Source: an uncultured bacterium (GTDB lineage: Bacteria > Cyanobacteriota > Vampirovibrionia > Gastranaerophilales > Gastranaerophilaceae). Taken from it: 64,000 nt of DNA. Under the pieces are notes generated by a model. That model was not told the DNA's origin. It did no database searches and worked only from the letters and a program-made list of their open reading frames with translations. Location of the stretch: positions 1 to 64,000 of the forward strand of contig CACWZA010000002.1 in NCBI GenBank assembly GCA_902765215.1. The letters run 5' to 3'. Shown piece by piece: positions 51,103 through 58,815 of the stretch (the first letter of the stretch is position 1; every line of letters begins with the position of its first letter). The position numbers and the translations under genes are program-made.

Positions 51103-52338
51103 ATGGAAAAAGAATACGAATATTGCGAAGGGTTTGACCCTATAATTGATGAAAACTCCAAAATACTTATTCTTGGAACTTTGCCAAGTAATGAATCAAT
51201 TGAAAATTACAAAAAAACAGGAAATCAGGATTATTATAAAGATAGTCGTAATCGTTTTTGGAAAGTTATTTCACAATTATTTCTTGATGGCAAAGATATA
51301 AAAACAGAAAGTTATGAATACAAAAAAGAACTCTTATTAAATAATTACATTGCCTTGTGGGATGTTTTAAAAAGTGCCGATAGACCAAAGGGTAAATCTA
51401 AAGATGATTTTAAAAATCCGACATCTAACGATATTAAATCTATTTTAGAAAAATATCCAAATATAAGTTATGTATATTTTAATGGAAAAGGAAAGGCACT
51501 AAATTATTTTAATAAATTTAACCATGATATTTATATTGAATTTCCACAAATAACTTTCGCTTGGCTTTATTCAACAAGCGGAAATAATGGCAATTTCAAG
51601 ATTGAACAATGGGAAAATGCTTTAAAGATATGTGAAAAAGAAGTTGTGACCAATAATAACAATGAAGTCATATCATACTTTAAAAACTTATATGATGAAA
51701 TTAAAAATACAAGTATAAATGAACAAAAAGCTTCTGAATACCTGCAACAATTATGTGAAAAAGCCATAAATGGTTTTCCGGGTTTTAGTGATTCTGTTGA
51801 TAAACTTGTAAATGATTATCTAAAAGAATATAAAAATCCAGAAGTGGCACTAAAAGAATTAATTAAAAATCAAGTAATAAAATGTACAACATCAGGTTTT
51901 ATAACAGGATGCCCTGGCTTATTAGCAATTCCAATTGCATTGCCTGCGAATATTTGCAGTGTTTTATATATACAGTTAAGAATGATTGCTGCAATTGCCA
52001 AAATACGTGGATATGATATTTATTCAGACCAAGTTCAAACATTTGTATTTTCATGTTTGGTAAAGGGTGGTATTATTGATGTTGTAAAAGATACAGGAAT
52101 AAAAATCGGGAATAAGGTTTCATACAGTATATTAAAGAAACATATTTCAGGTAAAATGTTAACAGCAATTAATAAAAAAATTGGCACAAGAGTTATAACA
52201 AAATTTGGGGAAAAAGGCATTATTAACTTGGTAAAAATACTGCCACTTGTAGGTGGGGTTATAGGTGGTGGAATTGATTATTTATACACAAAAGATATCG
52301 CCAATAATGCTTGTAAACTCTTTACAAAAATAAAATGA
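51103..52338 (+). CDS. Fusion of uracil/hypoxanthine-DNA-glycosylase-like domain and EcsC-like domain
   Basis: 411 residues. The N-terminal domain (about 1-180) has the fold pattern of the uracil-DNA glycosylase superfamily, in its hypoxanthine (family 6) branch: GFDPIIDENSKILILGTLPS, DSRNRFW, NYIALWDVL, SYVYFNGKGKALNYF and STSGNNG. The C-terminal domain (about 215-411) matches EcsC: ALKELIKNQVIKCTTSGFI, GLLAIPIALPANICSVLYIQ, RMIAAIAKIRGYDI and KILPLVGGVIGGGIDYLYT, with amphipathic, membrane-associating character. In UDG superfamily enzymes the base is excised from deaminated DNA; the normal water-activating residues need alignment to confirm. I do not know this fusion. Second gene of an A+T-rich cassette. 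Confidence 0.75.
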   Translation: MEKEYEYCEGFDPIIDENSKILILGTLPSNESIENYKKTGNQDYYKDSRNRFWKVISQLFLDGKDIKTESYEYKKELLLNNYIALWDVLKSADRPKGKSKDDFKNPTSNDIKSILEKYPNISYVYFNGKGKALNYFNKFNHDIYIEFPQITFAWLYSTSGNNGNFKIEQWENALKICEKEVVTNNNNEVISYFKNLYDEIKNTSINEQKASEYLQQLCEKAINGFPGFSDSVDKLVNDYLKEYKNPEVALKELIKNQVIKCTTSGFITGCPGLLAIPIALPANICSVLYIQLRMIAAIAKIRGYDIYSDQVQTFVFSCLVKGGIIDVVKDTGIKIGNKVSYSILKKHISGKMLTAINKKIGTRVITKFGEKGIINLVKILPLVGGVIGGGIDYLYTKDIANNACKLFTKIK

Positions 52339-52351
52339 TTTGAGGTGTTTT

Positions 52352-53221
52352 ATGCTTATAATTTCCATTTCAATAATAGTATTTAGTATTATACATTATT
52401 TTATTTCAAAAACTGTTAGTCTTGAAACAATATTCGGATTTGATACTGATAATATTTTTGATAATATATTCTCTAAATTATGCAATGTTTTTATAGGATG
52501 GATTTTTAAATTTATAAATTATTTTATTGCATTTGTTCTAACTTATGTATTTATGAATCTCGGTTTAGGTTTATTTAAAGTAGAATTGAATGTTGAACAT
52601 ATAGGAAAAACAAATATAAATAATGAGCAAGTACAAAATGTCGATAATACTTTAACTTCTAATCTTAAGAATATAACATTAGAATTAAATAATCTGATTG
52701 TAGAATTTAAAAATAACTCTAAAAAGCAAAATGATAAAAACTTTACTGATTTTTATAAAAAACTTCAGCAAAAATCAATAGATATAAGAACTTACACAAT
52801 TAATGATATTACATATTTCTATGAAAAAGAGCAATTATTACAGGAATTAGAAAAAGAAAGTATCAAATTCTCTGATAATAAACAAACAAAAGAAATAATA
52901 TTAACCAATTATCCTATTTTTAAATTCGGATATTATGAATTTGCAAGAGGTTTTGAAGTTAATTATGAATATTTAATTTCACAAGTCAAACCATATTTAT
53001 CTGAACAATGGATTTCGTATCTGCTGTTGCTGAAAGAACAAAATCTTGATACACATAAGCTTCAACCAAATGCGGATGAAATTGATTCTTCTTTTTGTAT
53101 GAAATGGAAGAATAAACTTGAAACTTTCCTAACAACTTATCCAGATTTTTATTTAAAAGACGATATTAAAAAAGAAATAGAAAATTATAAAGAAGCTCTT
53201 AAATCAATAGGTTTAGAATAA
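52352..53221 (+). CDS. Membrane protein of the cassette (289 aa)
   Basis: 289 residues. Two membrane segments (residues 1-16 and about 50-75) precede a cytosolic region of about 215 residues with coiled-coil (NLKNITLELNNLIVEFKNNSK, one residue over many Asn) and helical segments. An alternative TTG at 52340 is weaker; ATG 52352 has a GAGGTG SD five bases upstream. No family recognised. It could be a membrane effector or anchor partner for the glycosylase/EcsC fusion. Confidence 0.7.
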   Translation: MLIISISIIVFSIIHYFISKTVSLETIFGFDTDNIFDNIFSKLCNVFIGWIFKFINYFIAFVLTYVFMNLGLGLFKVELNVEHIGKTNINNEQVQNVDNTLTSNLKNITLELNNLIVEFKNNSKKQNDKNFTDFYKKLQQKSIDIRTYTINDITYFYEKEQLLQELEKESIKFSDNKQTKEIILTNYPIFKFGYYEFARGFEVNYEYLISQVKPYLSEQWISYLLLLKEQNLDTHKLQPNADEIDSSFCMKWKNKLETFLTTYPDFYLKDDIKKEIENYKEALKSIGLE

Positions 53222-53224
53222 ATT

Positions 53225-53452
53225 ATGCTAAATGCTCAAAATGAACAATATTATGAACTTTCTGACGAAGAAATTAAAGACATGTGCAAAAAAATGCGTG
53301 AAATGGGTTATGAAAAATTTTATAATCTGAAGCCTAAATCGCAAAAGTTAATGTCAAAATTAGAGTGGAAGTTCAGGTGTTTTATACATAAAGCCAAAAT
53401 AAAAATTGAAAACAGTCTATCGTATTTTCTAAACAACAATGAGGAAGAATAA
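53225..53452 (+). CDS. Small charged protein of the cassette (75 aa)
   Basis: 75 residues, rich in Lys, Glu and Met, helical (ELSDEEIKDMCKKMREMGYEKFYNL). It starts three bases after the upstream stop and ends the operon. The N-terminal acidic helix could bind another protein; function unknown. Confidence 0.6.
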   Translation: MLNAQNEQYYELSDEEIKDMCKKMREMGYEKFYNLKPKSQKLMSKLEWKFRCFIHKAKIKIENSLSYFLNNNEEE

Positions 53453-53562
53453 ATTTATCAAACCGAAAAAGAGCATATTATCGGTAAAATAGCACACTAC
53501 CCCAAAACGCTTGAAAATAGTGAGTAAATAGATTTACTTTGAGTGTAAAAATGAGTAAATTT

Positions 53563-53670
53563 GAGTAGTTTGCAAATTTTATATTTCCGTAACTTCCGAC
53601 CAGACAAACCCCTAATATGAGCGGGTTTCAATGATTACTTGCAAACTATCTGCAATCGGCAAACTACTCA
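53563..53670. repeat. 11-bp inverted repeat beside the tRNA gene
   Basis: GAGTAGTTTGC (53563-53573) and GCAAACTACTC (53660-53670) are perfect inverse copies 86 bp apart, with a further GCAAACTA variant at 53642. They lie between the cassette and tRNA-Ala. Confidence 0.55.
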
Positions 53671-53694
53671 TCTTTCTACAATAAGCTTATAAAT

Positions 53695-53728
53695 AAAAAA
53701 GACGATAACAAAAGTCATCGTCTTTTTT
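53695..53728. terminator. Terminator of the tRNA-Ala gene
   Basis: GACGAT (53701-53706) and ATCGTC (53717-53722), flanked by A6 and T6, work in either direction. It lies two bases beyond the tRNA CCA end. Confidence 0.85.
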
Positions 53729-53729
53729 A

Positions 53730-53805
53730 TGGTGGAGGATAGGAGATTCGAACTCCTGACCCCCTGCGTGCAAAGCAGGTGCTCTACCAGCTGAGCTAAT
53801 CCCCC
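53730..53805 (-). tRNA. tRNA-Ala(TGC)
   Basis: 76 bases with encoded CCA. The acceptor GGGGGAT/ATCCTCC pairs with one G-U. The D-arm is AGCTCAGCTGGTAGAGC and the T-arm AGGAGTTCGAATCTCCT. The anticodon loop reads CTTTGCACG with anticodon TGC. Its promoter and terminator are intact, so no insertion within the tRNA is visible. Confidence 0.97.
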
Positions 53806-53821
53806 TTGGATTAACAAGTTG

Positions 53822-53850
53822 ATTATAATATGCTGAAATTTTTTTGTAAA
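53822..53850 (-). promoter_or_regulatory. Promoter of tRNA-Ala
   Basis: Minus strand TTTACA (53845-53850), 17-nt spacer, TATAAT (53822-53827), ending 16 bases before the mature 5' end. Confidence 0.85.
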
Positions 53851-53914
53851 GTACCTTTTTTAAAAATTTTTAAGTTGCTACCGCTAAATAGCAATTTTTT
53901 ACCTTCACATGTTT

Positions 53915-53920
53915 TATATC
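53915..53920 (+). promoter_or_regulatory. -10 box of the GH77 gene; leaderless
   Basis: TATATC, six bases (agcagt), ATG 53927. It overlaps the longer reading from ATG 53909. Confidence 0.55.
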
Positions 53921-53926
53921 AGCAGT

Positions 53927-55963
53927 ATGAAAATAGGTTTTTTACAAAATCAGTCAGTACATCAGTATACCCCGTCCTTCCAGCGTAAGCTGCGTGAGGA
54001 TGAGAAGCCTGAGTTCGAAAGAACAATGAACGAAGCTTTTGATTATCTGGGTATTAATAACCGTGCGCTCATAGTTCACGGCTCATCTTTCCCGAGCAAC
54101 AAGGATATACATCAGCAAAAAATTTCGCCTAAGTACTATCTGGCAAAAATTAACGGCAAAAACCCTTATATCGGTTCCCCATACCTCGCAAAAGATTTTA
54201 CCGATTTTGTAAAAATGAATGGGTTCAATTCTATCCAATTAGGCCCGAACGGAAAGCTCAACAAACGTGATAACTCACCTTATCACGCATCCGTATTTGC
54301 CAAGAATGAATTGTTCCTCAATTACGAATATCTCAAAGAGGACAGATACGCAAATATCCTCACTCAAAACGATTTTAACGATATTGATATATTTAAAAAA
54401 CGCACCCGCGGTAACTATGATATGGCAGATTTCGACGAAGCACAGGCTATTTCTAAAATGGTTACAAAACGCGCGTTCAAAAACTTTAAAACCCAGCTTC
54501 GTGCAGGTAACCCAAATGCACTTGCTCTGAACGATGAGTTTATAAAGTTTAAAAATGAGAATGAATACTGGCTCGAAAAAGACAGCGTTTTCCGTCTGTT
54601 CTCTGATATTCACGGCTCAGATAATTTTGAAAAATGGGATAATGAACTCGACAAAAATATAATATCACTCATAAATCAAGGCGATAAAGCTGCCCTGACA
54701 AGATATTATCAGGTTAAAAACAAACCTCGTTCAGCCCAAAAAATTGATGAATATAAATTTATCCAGTTCCTCGTTGATAAACAGGAAAAAGAAGATAAAC
54801 TCAACCGTAAACAAGACGGAATAAAATATATAGGTGATCTGTTGGTCGGCTTCTCATACGCTGACGAATGGGCAAACCCTGATGCATTTCTGAAAGACTG
54901 GCGTGTCGGCTGTCCTAACGGCGGCAAAAACGGCGGCCCTCAACTCTGGAACATAGCCGTTCTTAACCCAAATACCCTGTTTAATGAGGACGGTTCTTTA
55001 GGCGTATCCGGACAATTACTTAAAAATAAAATCGAAAGAACAATCGACGGAGTTGAAAATATCAGAGTTGACCACGTTATGGGACTCGTTGATCCGTACA
55101 TCTATAAATCTTCAGCAGTGAGAGAAGACGGAACAATTGATGTTTCAAACAGAAGTTATTTATCTCACCTGCACGATGTTGACCCTGATTTTAACTATCC
55201 GAAAATAATGCATAAAATTCTTTTACCTACTCTCAGAGAACACAACATTGATCCAAAAGATGTTGTCTGGGAAGATTTAGGCTCTCAAAGTCAAACCTTC
55301 CAGGATGTGTTCTATGGCGGGAAATACTTCGACGAAGTTGACGGCGAAAGAGTTGTTAGAGAATTCCCTGACGAAAAAATGACAGGTATTATGTATTCAA
55401 AAGGCAACAAAATGGAAGGAATACAAGGCCCTCGTTACAGCTTTATGGCTACTCACGATAACGAGCCGTCTGCCCAGCTGCTTCAGCAGGACTGGATATA
55501 TTCAAACGAAGGCTGGAATCCTCTCTATCTTGCAGGATATCTGATTCCGCCATATAACGATGAACAGGCAAAAAAATCTGCTCAGTTCTGTCAGGAAATT
55601 GAACGCAATCAGGAAACAAGACTTAAAGCAAAATATGCTGAACTCTTCCGCGGGACTCCTAATGTTCAGATTATGTTCTCTGACTTCTTCGGTATAGATA
55701 AAACCTACAATGTCGGCGGTCAGGATAACGACGAAAACTGGAAGTTAAGAATTAACCCTGACTACGAAGATACCTATCACAGATCAATCGTTACAGGGGA
55801 AGAACCTGTTATGAATATGCCTGAATTACTCTCAATCGCAGTTAATTCAAAGGCAGGACTGTCAATCGCAAAAGGCGAAAAATCAGAATACGAAGCAACA
55901 TCAGAAATTGCAGACCTGAACGCAAGACTGAACCACTGGCAGGAAGTATTAAAAGAGAGCTAA
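53927..55963 (+). CDS. malQ: 4-alpha-glucanotransferase (GH77)
   Basis: 678 residues. The GH77 barrel has LVGFSYADEWANPDAF, the nucleophile Asp in NIRVDHVMGLVDPY and the acid/base Glu in VVWEDLGSQSQTF. FMATHDNEPSAQL holds the third acidic position. It disproportionates maltodextrins or glycogen. Compared with MalQ it has extra N-terminal and inserted segments (about 130-300), as in the larger forms. The N-terminus contains a short FLQNQSVHQYTPSFQRK lead. ATG 53927 is chosen because it lies six bases after a -10 box; ATG 53909 is in the promoter. Convergent with the histidine kinase (one base apart). Confidence 0.9.
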   Translation: MKIGFLQNQSVHQYTPSFQRKLREDEKPEFERTMNEAFDYLGINNRALIVHGSSFPSNKDIHQQKISPKYYLAKINGKNPYIGSPYLAKDFTDFVKMNGFNSIQLGPNGKLNKRDNSPYHASVFAKNELFLNYEYLKEDRYANILTQNDFNDIDIFKKRTRGNYDMADFDEAQAISKMVTKRAFKNFKTQLRAGNPNALALNDEFIKFKNENEYWLEKDSVFRLFSDIHGSDNFEKWDNELDKNIISLINQGDKAALTRYYQVKNKPRSAQKIDEYKFIQFLVDKQEKEDKLNRKQDGIKYIGDLLVGFSYADEWANPDAFLKDWRVGCPNGGKNGGPQLWNIAVLNPNTLFNEDGSLGVSGQLLKNKIERTIDGVENIRVDHVMGLVDPYIYKSSAVREDGTIDVSNRSYLSHLHDVDPDFNYPKIMHKILLPTLREHNIDPKDVVWEDLGSQSQTFQDVFYGGKYFDEVDGERVVREFPDEKMTGIMYSKGNKMEGIQGPRYSFMATHDNEPSAQLLQQDWIYSNEGWNPLYLAGYLIPPYNDEQAKKSAQFCQEIERNQETRLKAKYAELFRGTPNVQIMFSDFFGIDKTYNVGGQDNDENWKLRINPDYEDTYHRSIVTGEEPVMNMPELLSIAVNSKAGLSIAKGEKSEYEATSEIADLNARLNHWQEVLKES

Positions 55964-55964
55964 T

Positions 55965-57218
55965 TTAAACCTGCTGAGGAATTTCCACAATAAAGGTTGA
56001 ACCGTTATTTACTTCACTCTTTATTGATATTTTACCGCCATGAAGTTCTGTGAGTTCTTTTGTAATAGTCAGACCTAACCCCGTCGAGCTTTCCTTTTTT
56101 GTATATGCACTGTCTAACTGGACAAACTTGGCAAAAATCTTGCCGTGATATTTTTTGTCTATCCCTATCCCGTTATCATGAACCATCAGAACAAAACTGT
56201 TTTTTTCTTTCTTTGCAATAATTTCAACTTCTTCTTTTTCAGGGCTGAACTTAATTGCGTTGTTTACCAGATTATATAAAATCTGCTGTATCTTTTGGTA
56301 GTCTGCATTCACCTTGAAATCATCTTCGCAATCAATAATCAGCCGTACCCCTTTTTTAGAGGCAAGCGGTTTTAGTATATTAGCAACTTCTGTCAGCGCC
56401 TGCATAATATTGAAATCTGAACGGACGAGCTTCATCGCCTTTGCCTCAATTTTAGAAATATCCAAAATTTCGTTAATCATTCCCAAAAGATGCAACCCCG
56501 AAACTCTTATATCCGAAACATAATCTTTTTGTTTGTCGTTCAGTTCCCCATACAACCCCTCGGATAAAATCTCTGAAAACCCCAGTATTGCATTCAAAGG
56601 TGTTCTCAATTCGTGAGATACATTAGCCAAAAATTCCGTTTTTACCTTATCCGCCTCAAGTATTTTTTCGTTTTGTTCTTTTATTATTTTATAGGCGTTA
56701 TTCTTTTCTATAAGTCCGTCCTTCAGCGCCTTTAACTGTATTTTAAAAACATTTGAAAGTTCCAGATCTTTTATAACATAAGAAATTATTGAATTGCATA
56801 TTCCGAGTACGGATAAATCTTCTTCGGAATACATATTCTTCTTTTTGCTGCCAAGAATTAAAAACCCGTAAATAGTCTGCCCGACTCCGAGTTTATGCAG
56901 AATATAAGATTTCCCTCCGACAAAATTTAATGACTTAATAATGGATGATTTTTCATCTAAAAGGCAGCCCTTATCAGAGTATAAAAACTCAATATCTTTT
57001 TTTGAAATCTTATAAACTTTATCAATAAGTTCTTTATTAAGGTTAGAGAACTTTAACTGTACCGTATTGGGGTTGAGGTAGTATATATACCCGAAATCGT
57101 ATTCAAAAATTTCGCTCAGTTTTTGAAAAATATTTGCTCCCTCTTTATCCTCTTTTAAATTTATTTTAAATAAAGACGGTATTTGCTTTAAAAGTTCATC
57201 GTTTTTTAATTTGACCAT
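55965..57218 (-). CDS. Sensor histidine kinase, cytosolic GAF type
   Basis: 417 residues without membrane helices. Residues about 10-160 form a GAF-like sensor region, then a coiled coil and HisKA with FLANVSHELRTPLNAILGFSEIL (phosphorylated His202). The HATPase has N-box QILYNLVNNAIKFSPE, G1 VHDNGIGID and G2 STGLGLTI. No response regulator is adjacent, so it is an orphan kinase. The promoter -10 lies six bases before the ATG (leaderless). Signal unknown; SYILHKLGVGQTIYGFLIL suggests a GAF ligand domain. Confidence 0.92.
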   Translation of the reverse strand: MVKLKNDELLKQIPSLFKINLKEDKEGANIFQKLSEIFEYDFGYIYYLNPNTVQLKFSNLNKELIDKVYKISKKDIEFLYSDKGCLLDEKSSIIKSLNFVGGKSYILHKLGVGQTIYGFLILGSKKKNMYSEEDLSVLGICNSIISYVIKDLELSNVFKIQLKALKDGLIEKNNAYKIIKEQNEKILEADKVKTEFLANVSHELRTPLNAILGFSEILSEGLYGELNDKQKDYVSDIRVSGLHLLGMINEILDISKIEAKAMKLVRSDFNIMQALTEVANILKPLASKKGVRLIIDCEDDFKVNADYQKIQQILYNLVNNAIKFSPEKEEVEIIAKKEKNSFVLMVHDNGIGIDKKYHGKIFAKFVQLDSAYTKKESSTGLGLTITKELTELHGGKISIKSEVNNGSTFIVEIPQQV

Positions 57219-57224
57219 AGTTTT

Positions 57225-57230
57225 ATAATA
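57225..57230 (-). promoter_or_regulatory. -10 box of the histidine kinase; leaderless
   Basis: Minus strand TATTAT, six bases (aaaact), ATG 57218. Confidence 0.6.
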
Positions 57231-57269
57231 TACATTTAATCTTTATCGTTCAACTTTTTTACAAAACTT

Positions 57270-57299
57270 TTGGACATTTTGGCGATATTTTGATATTAT
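57270..57299 (+). promoter_or_regulatory. Promoter of the mgtC-like gene
   Basis: TTGGAC (57270-57275), 18-nt spacer, extended -10 TGaTATTAT (57291-57299). The leader is about 24 nt with a GGAGAG SD, so this gene is not leaderless. Confidence 0.75.
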
Positions 57300-57329
57300 G
57301 AAATAGCAATAAGAATATCGGAGAGCAAA

Positions 57330-58073
57330 ATGGGACATTTGGAACACATATTTTCATCATACAATGTTGATTTGTTTATGAGAGTTTTATCCGCAATTTG
57401 TTTGGGGTTCATCATCGGTTTTGAACGGGAAATAACAAACAAATATGCAGGGTTGAGAACTCATATTTTAGTATGTTTGGGTGCTTGTGTGTTCACAATT
57501 ATTTCAATCTTCGGATTCCCTGAACTCGTTGACTGGCACATAGAAGGTTATAACCCTACAGGTGTCCGTGATACTGCCCGTGTTGCCGCACAAGTCGTTA
57601 CAGGTATCGGGTTTATCGGTGCAGGTACTGTATTAAGAAACGGCCCGACTGTTTTCGGTCTGACAACGGCTGCAACTCTCTTTATGGCAGCAAGTGTCGG
57701 TATGGCTTGCGGTGCAGGCATGTACGGTTTGGCAATAGTTGCCGCTATCCTCTCTGTAGCCGTTCTTACCCTTATCAGAATATTTGAAAAACGCGTTCTT
57801 AACAGATGTGCAAAAAATATCAGACGATTAAAAATCAATCTGCATTGTCATAATGAAAAAATCGACAGTATAAGAGATTATATCGTTTCTAATTTTAAAA
57901 CGGTTGATGCACTTAAAATGCATAAACTCGTGGAAAACCCAAGTATGTCTAAATTCTCAATCGTAGTTGAAGTCGTAAGCAAACGACCTGTTCAGTATAT
58001 CTACGACAAATTAGGCACCCTTGACGGGATAGAATCAATCGCAATAGATACGGTAAATGAAGCCGGAAAATAA
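57330..58073 (+). CDS. MgtC/SapB family membrane protein
   Basis: 247 residues. The N-terminal part has RVLSAICLGFIIGFEREITN, LRTHILVCLGACVFTI, GIGFIGAGTVLR and GLTTAATLFMAASVGMACGAGMYGLA, the MgtC/SapB signature, with about four helices. The C-terminal 90 residues form a cytosolic ACT-like domain (LKINLHCHNEKIDSIRDYI). MgtC-type proteins affect magnesium homeostasis and F-ATPase activity, but many members have no defined role. Confidence 0.92.
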   Translation: MGHLEHIFSSYNVDLFMRVLSAICLGFIIGFEREITNKYAGLRTHILVCLGACVFTIISIFGFPELVDWHIEGYNPTGVRDTARVAAQVVTGIGFIGAGTVLRNGPTVFGLTTAATLFMAASVGMACGAGMYGLAIVAAILSVAVLTLIRIFEKRVLNRCAKNIRRLKINLHCHNEKIDSIRDYIVSNFKTVDALKMHKLVENPSMSKFSIVVEVVSKRPVQYIYDKLGTLDGIESIAIDTVNEAGK

Positions 58074-58090
58074 CTAACCCAATTTAAACT

Positions 58091-58360
58091 TTATTGCCCC
58101 GAGAAGGTGCTGAACGCAGCCAACCAAGTGTCATCGTTGTCGTTCTCGTCCATTGCCTGATAAATTTCGTACTCAATCTCGTCCTTTGAAATCTGGGTTG
58201 CTGCCATTGCCTCTTTATTACTGAGGGCTCGGAAATCAGATTCACCCATATTTCCGGAAACAGAACGCAAGCTGCTCAGCCTGCCCGATTGAGTATGTGC
58301 AATGCTGTTGGCTGAACTGTGCATACCGCCTATGTTACTGCCGCCGCTAAATGGATTCAA
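58091..58360 (-). CDS. Small Gly/Ser-rich hypothetical protein (89 aa)
   Basis: 89 residues: an N-terminal small-residue-rich segment (NPFSGGSNIGGMHSSANSIAH) and an acidic C-terminal helix (KDEIEYEIYQAMDENDN). No signal peptide. The start is TTG with an AAGGAG SD seven bases upstream; no in-frame ATG precedes it. It is divergent from the glycosidase gene across 455 bp. Shares the signal-less, small-residue-rich N-terminus of the 137-aa gene. Function unknown. Confidence 0.6.
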   Translation of the reverse strand: MNPFSGGSNIGGMHSSANSIAHTQSGRLSSLRSVSGNMGESDFRALSNKEAMAATQISKDEIEYEIYQAMDENDNDDTWLAAFSTFSGQ

Positions 58361-58445
58361 TTTAAAGCTCCTTATTTATCAAAGCACCTGGCTTCTCATG
58401 AATATAAAGTTTTTTTCTCACCCTTGATTTCAAGCTCAAAAAATT

Positions 58446-58464
58446 GTGTAACATGTCTTTACAC
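58446..58464. promoter_or_regulatory. GTGTAA-N7-TTACAC inverted repeat
   Basis: GTGTAA (58446-58451), 7-nt spacer, TTACAC (58459-58464). It shares the GTGTAA half-site with the array at 58538-58642. Probable protein-binding site on the side of the 89-aa gene. Confidence 0.45.
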
Positions 58465-58537
58465 TTGTGTTTACATGATTTCGGGGGTTTTTAAAATTTT
58501 TTCTTAAAAATTAGCCAAAATTGGGGTGATTTCCCCT

Positions 58538-58642
58538 AATAGTGTAACTTTTACTATTAAAAATTTAGTCAAATTCCCAAATAGTGTATGTTTTACTATT
58601 ATTAAATTGCTGAAAGTTAGACATAGTGTACATTTAACATTA
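58538..58642. promoter_or_regulatory. Operator-like array: three palindromes with exact 42-bp period
   Basis: AATAGT-N9-ACTATT at 58538-58558 and at 58580-58600; a degenerate third copy CATAGT-N9-ACATTA at 58622-58642. The N9 is GTA-rich (gtaactttt, gtatgtttt, gtacattta). Period 42 bp is four helical turns. It lies about 60-170 bp upstream of the glycosidase promoter. The 58361-58815 region also holds GGGG-N6-CCCC at 58523-58536 and no ORF. Confidence 0.6.
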
Positions 58643-58703
58643 TTTAGTTTTGTAAAAATATTGTTATTATTGAGTTGTAAACTGTTTAAAAATGTTAAAA
58701 ATG

Positions 58704-58712
58704 TGGTATAAT
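58704..58712 (+). promoter_or_regulatory. Extended -10 of the phosphodiester glycosidase gene
   Basis: TGgTATAAT, followed by a leader of about 97 nt to ATG 58816. The leader contains a GAGTG...CACTC hairpin (about 58742-58768) and repeated TTACTCC or TGTTACT words. Confidence 0.7.
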
Positions 58713-58815
58713 ATTAATGTAAGGGGCTACAAAACCCAAACAGAGTGTTACTCCCCACTAACCACTCTCTAATAAAAAAGGTATCTGTTTACTCCATGAA
58801 ACTATAGGTGTTACT

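Noticed and set aside
53909-53926. ATG 53909 as start of the GH77 gene
   Set aside because: It lies in the promoter region, with TATATC six bases before ATG 53927.
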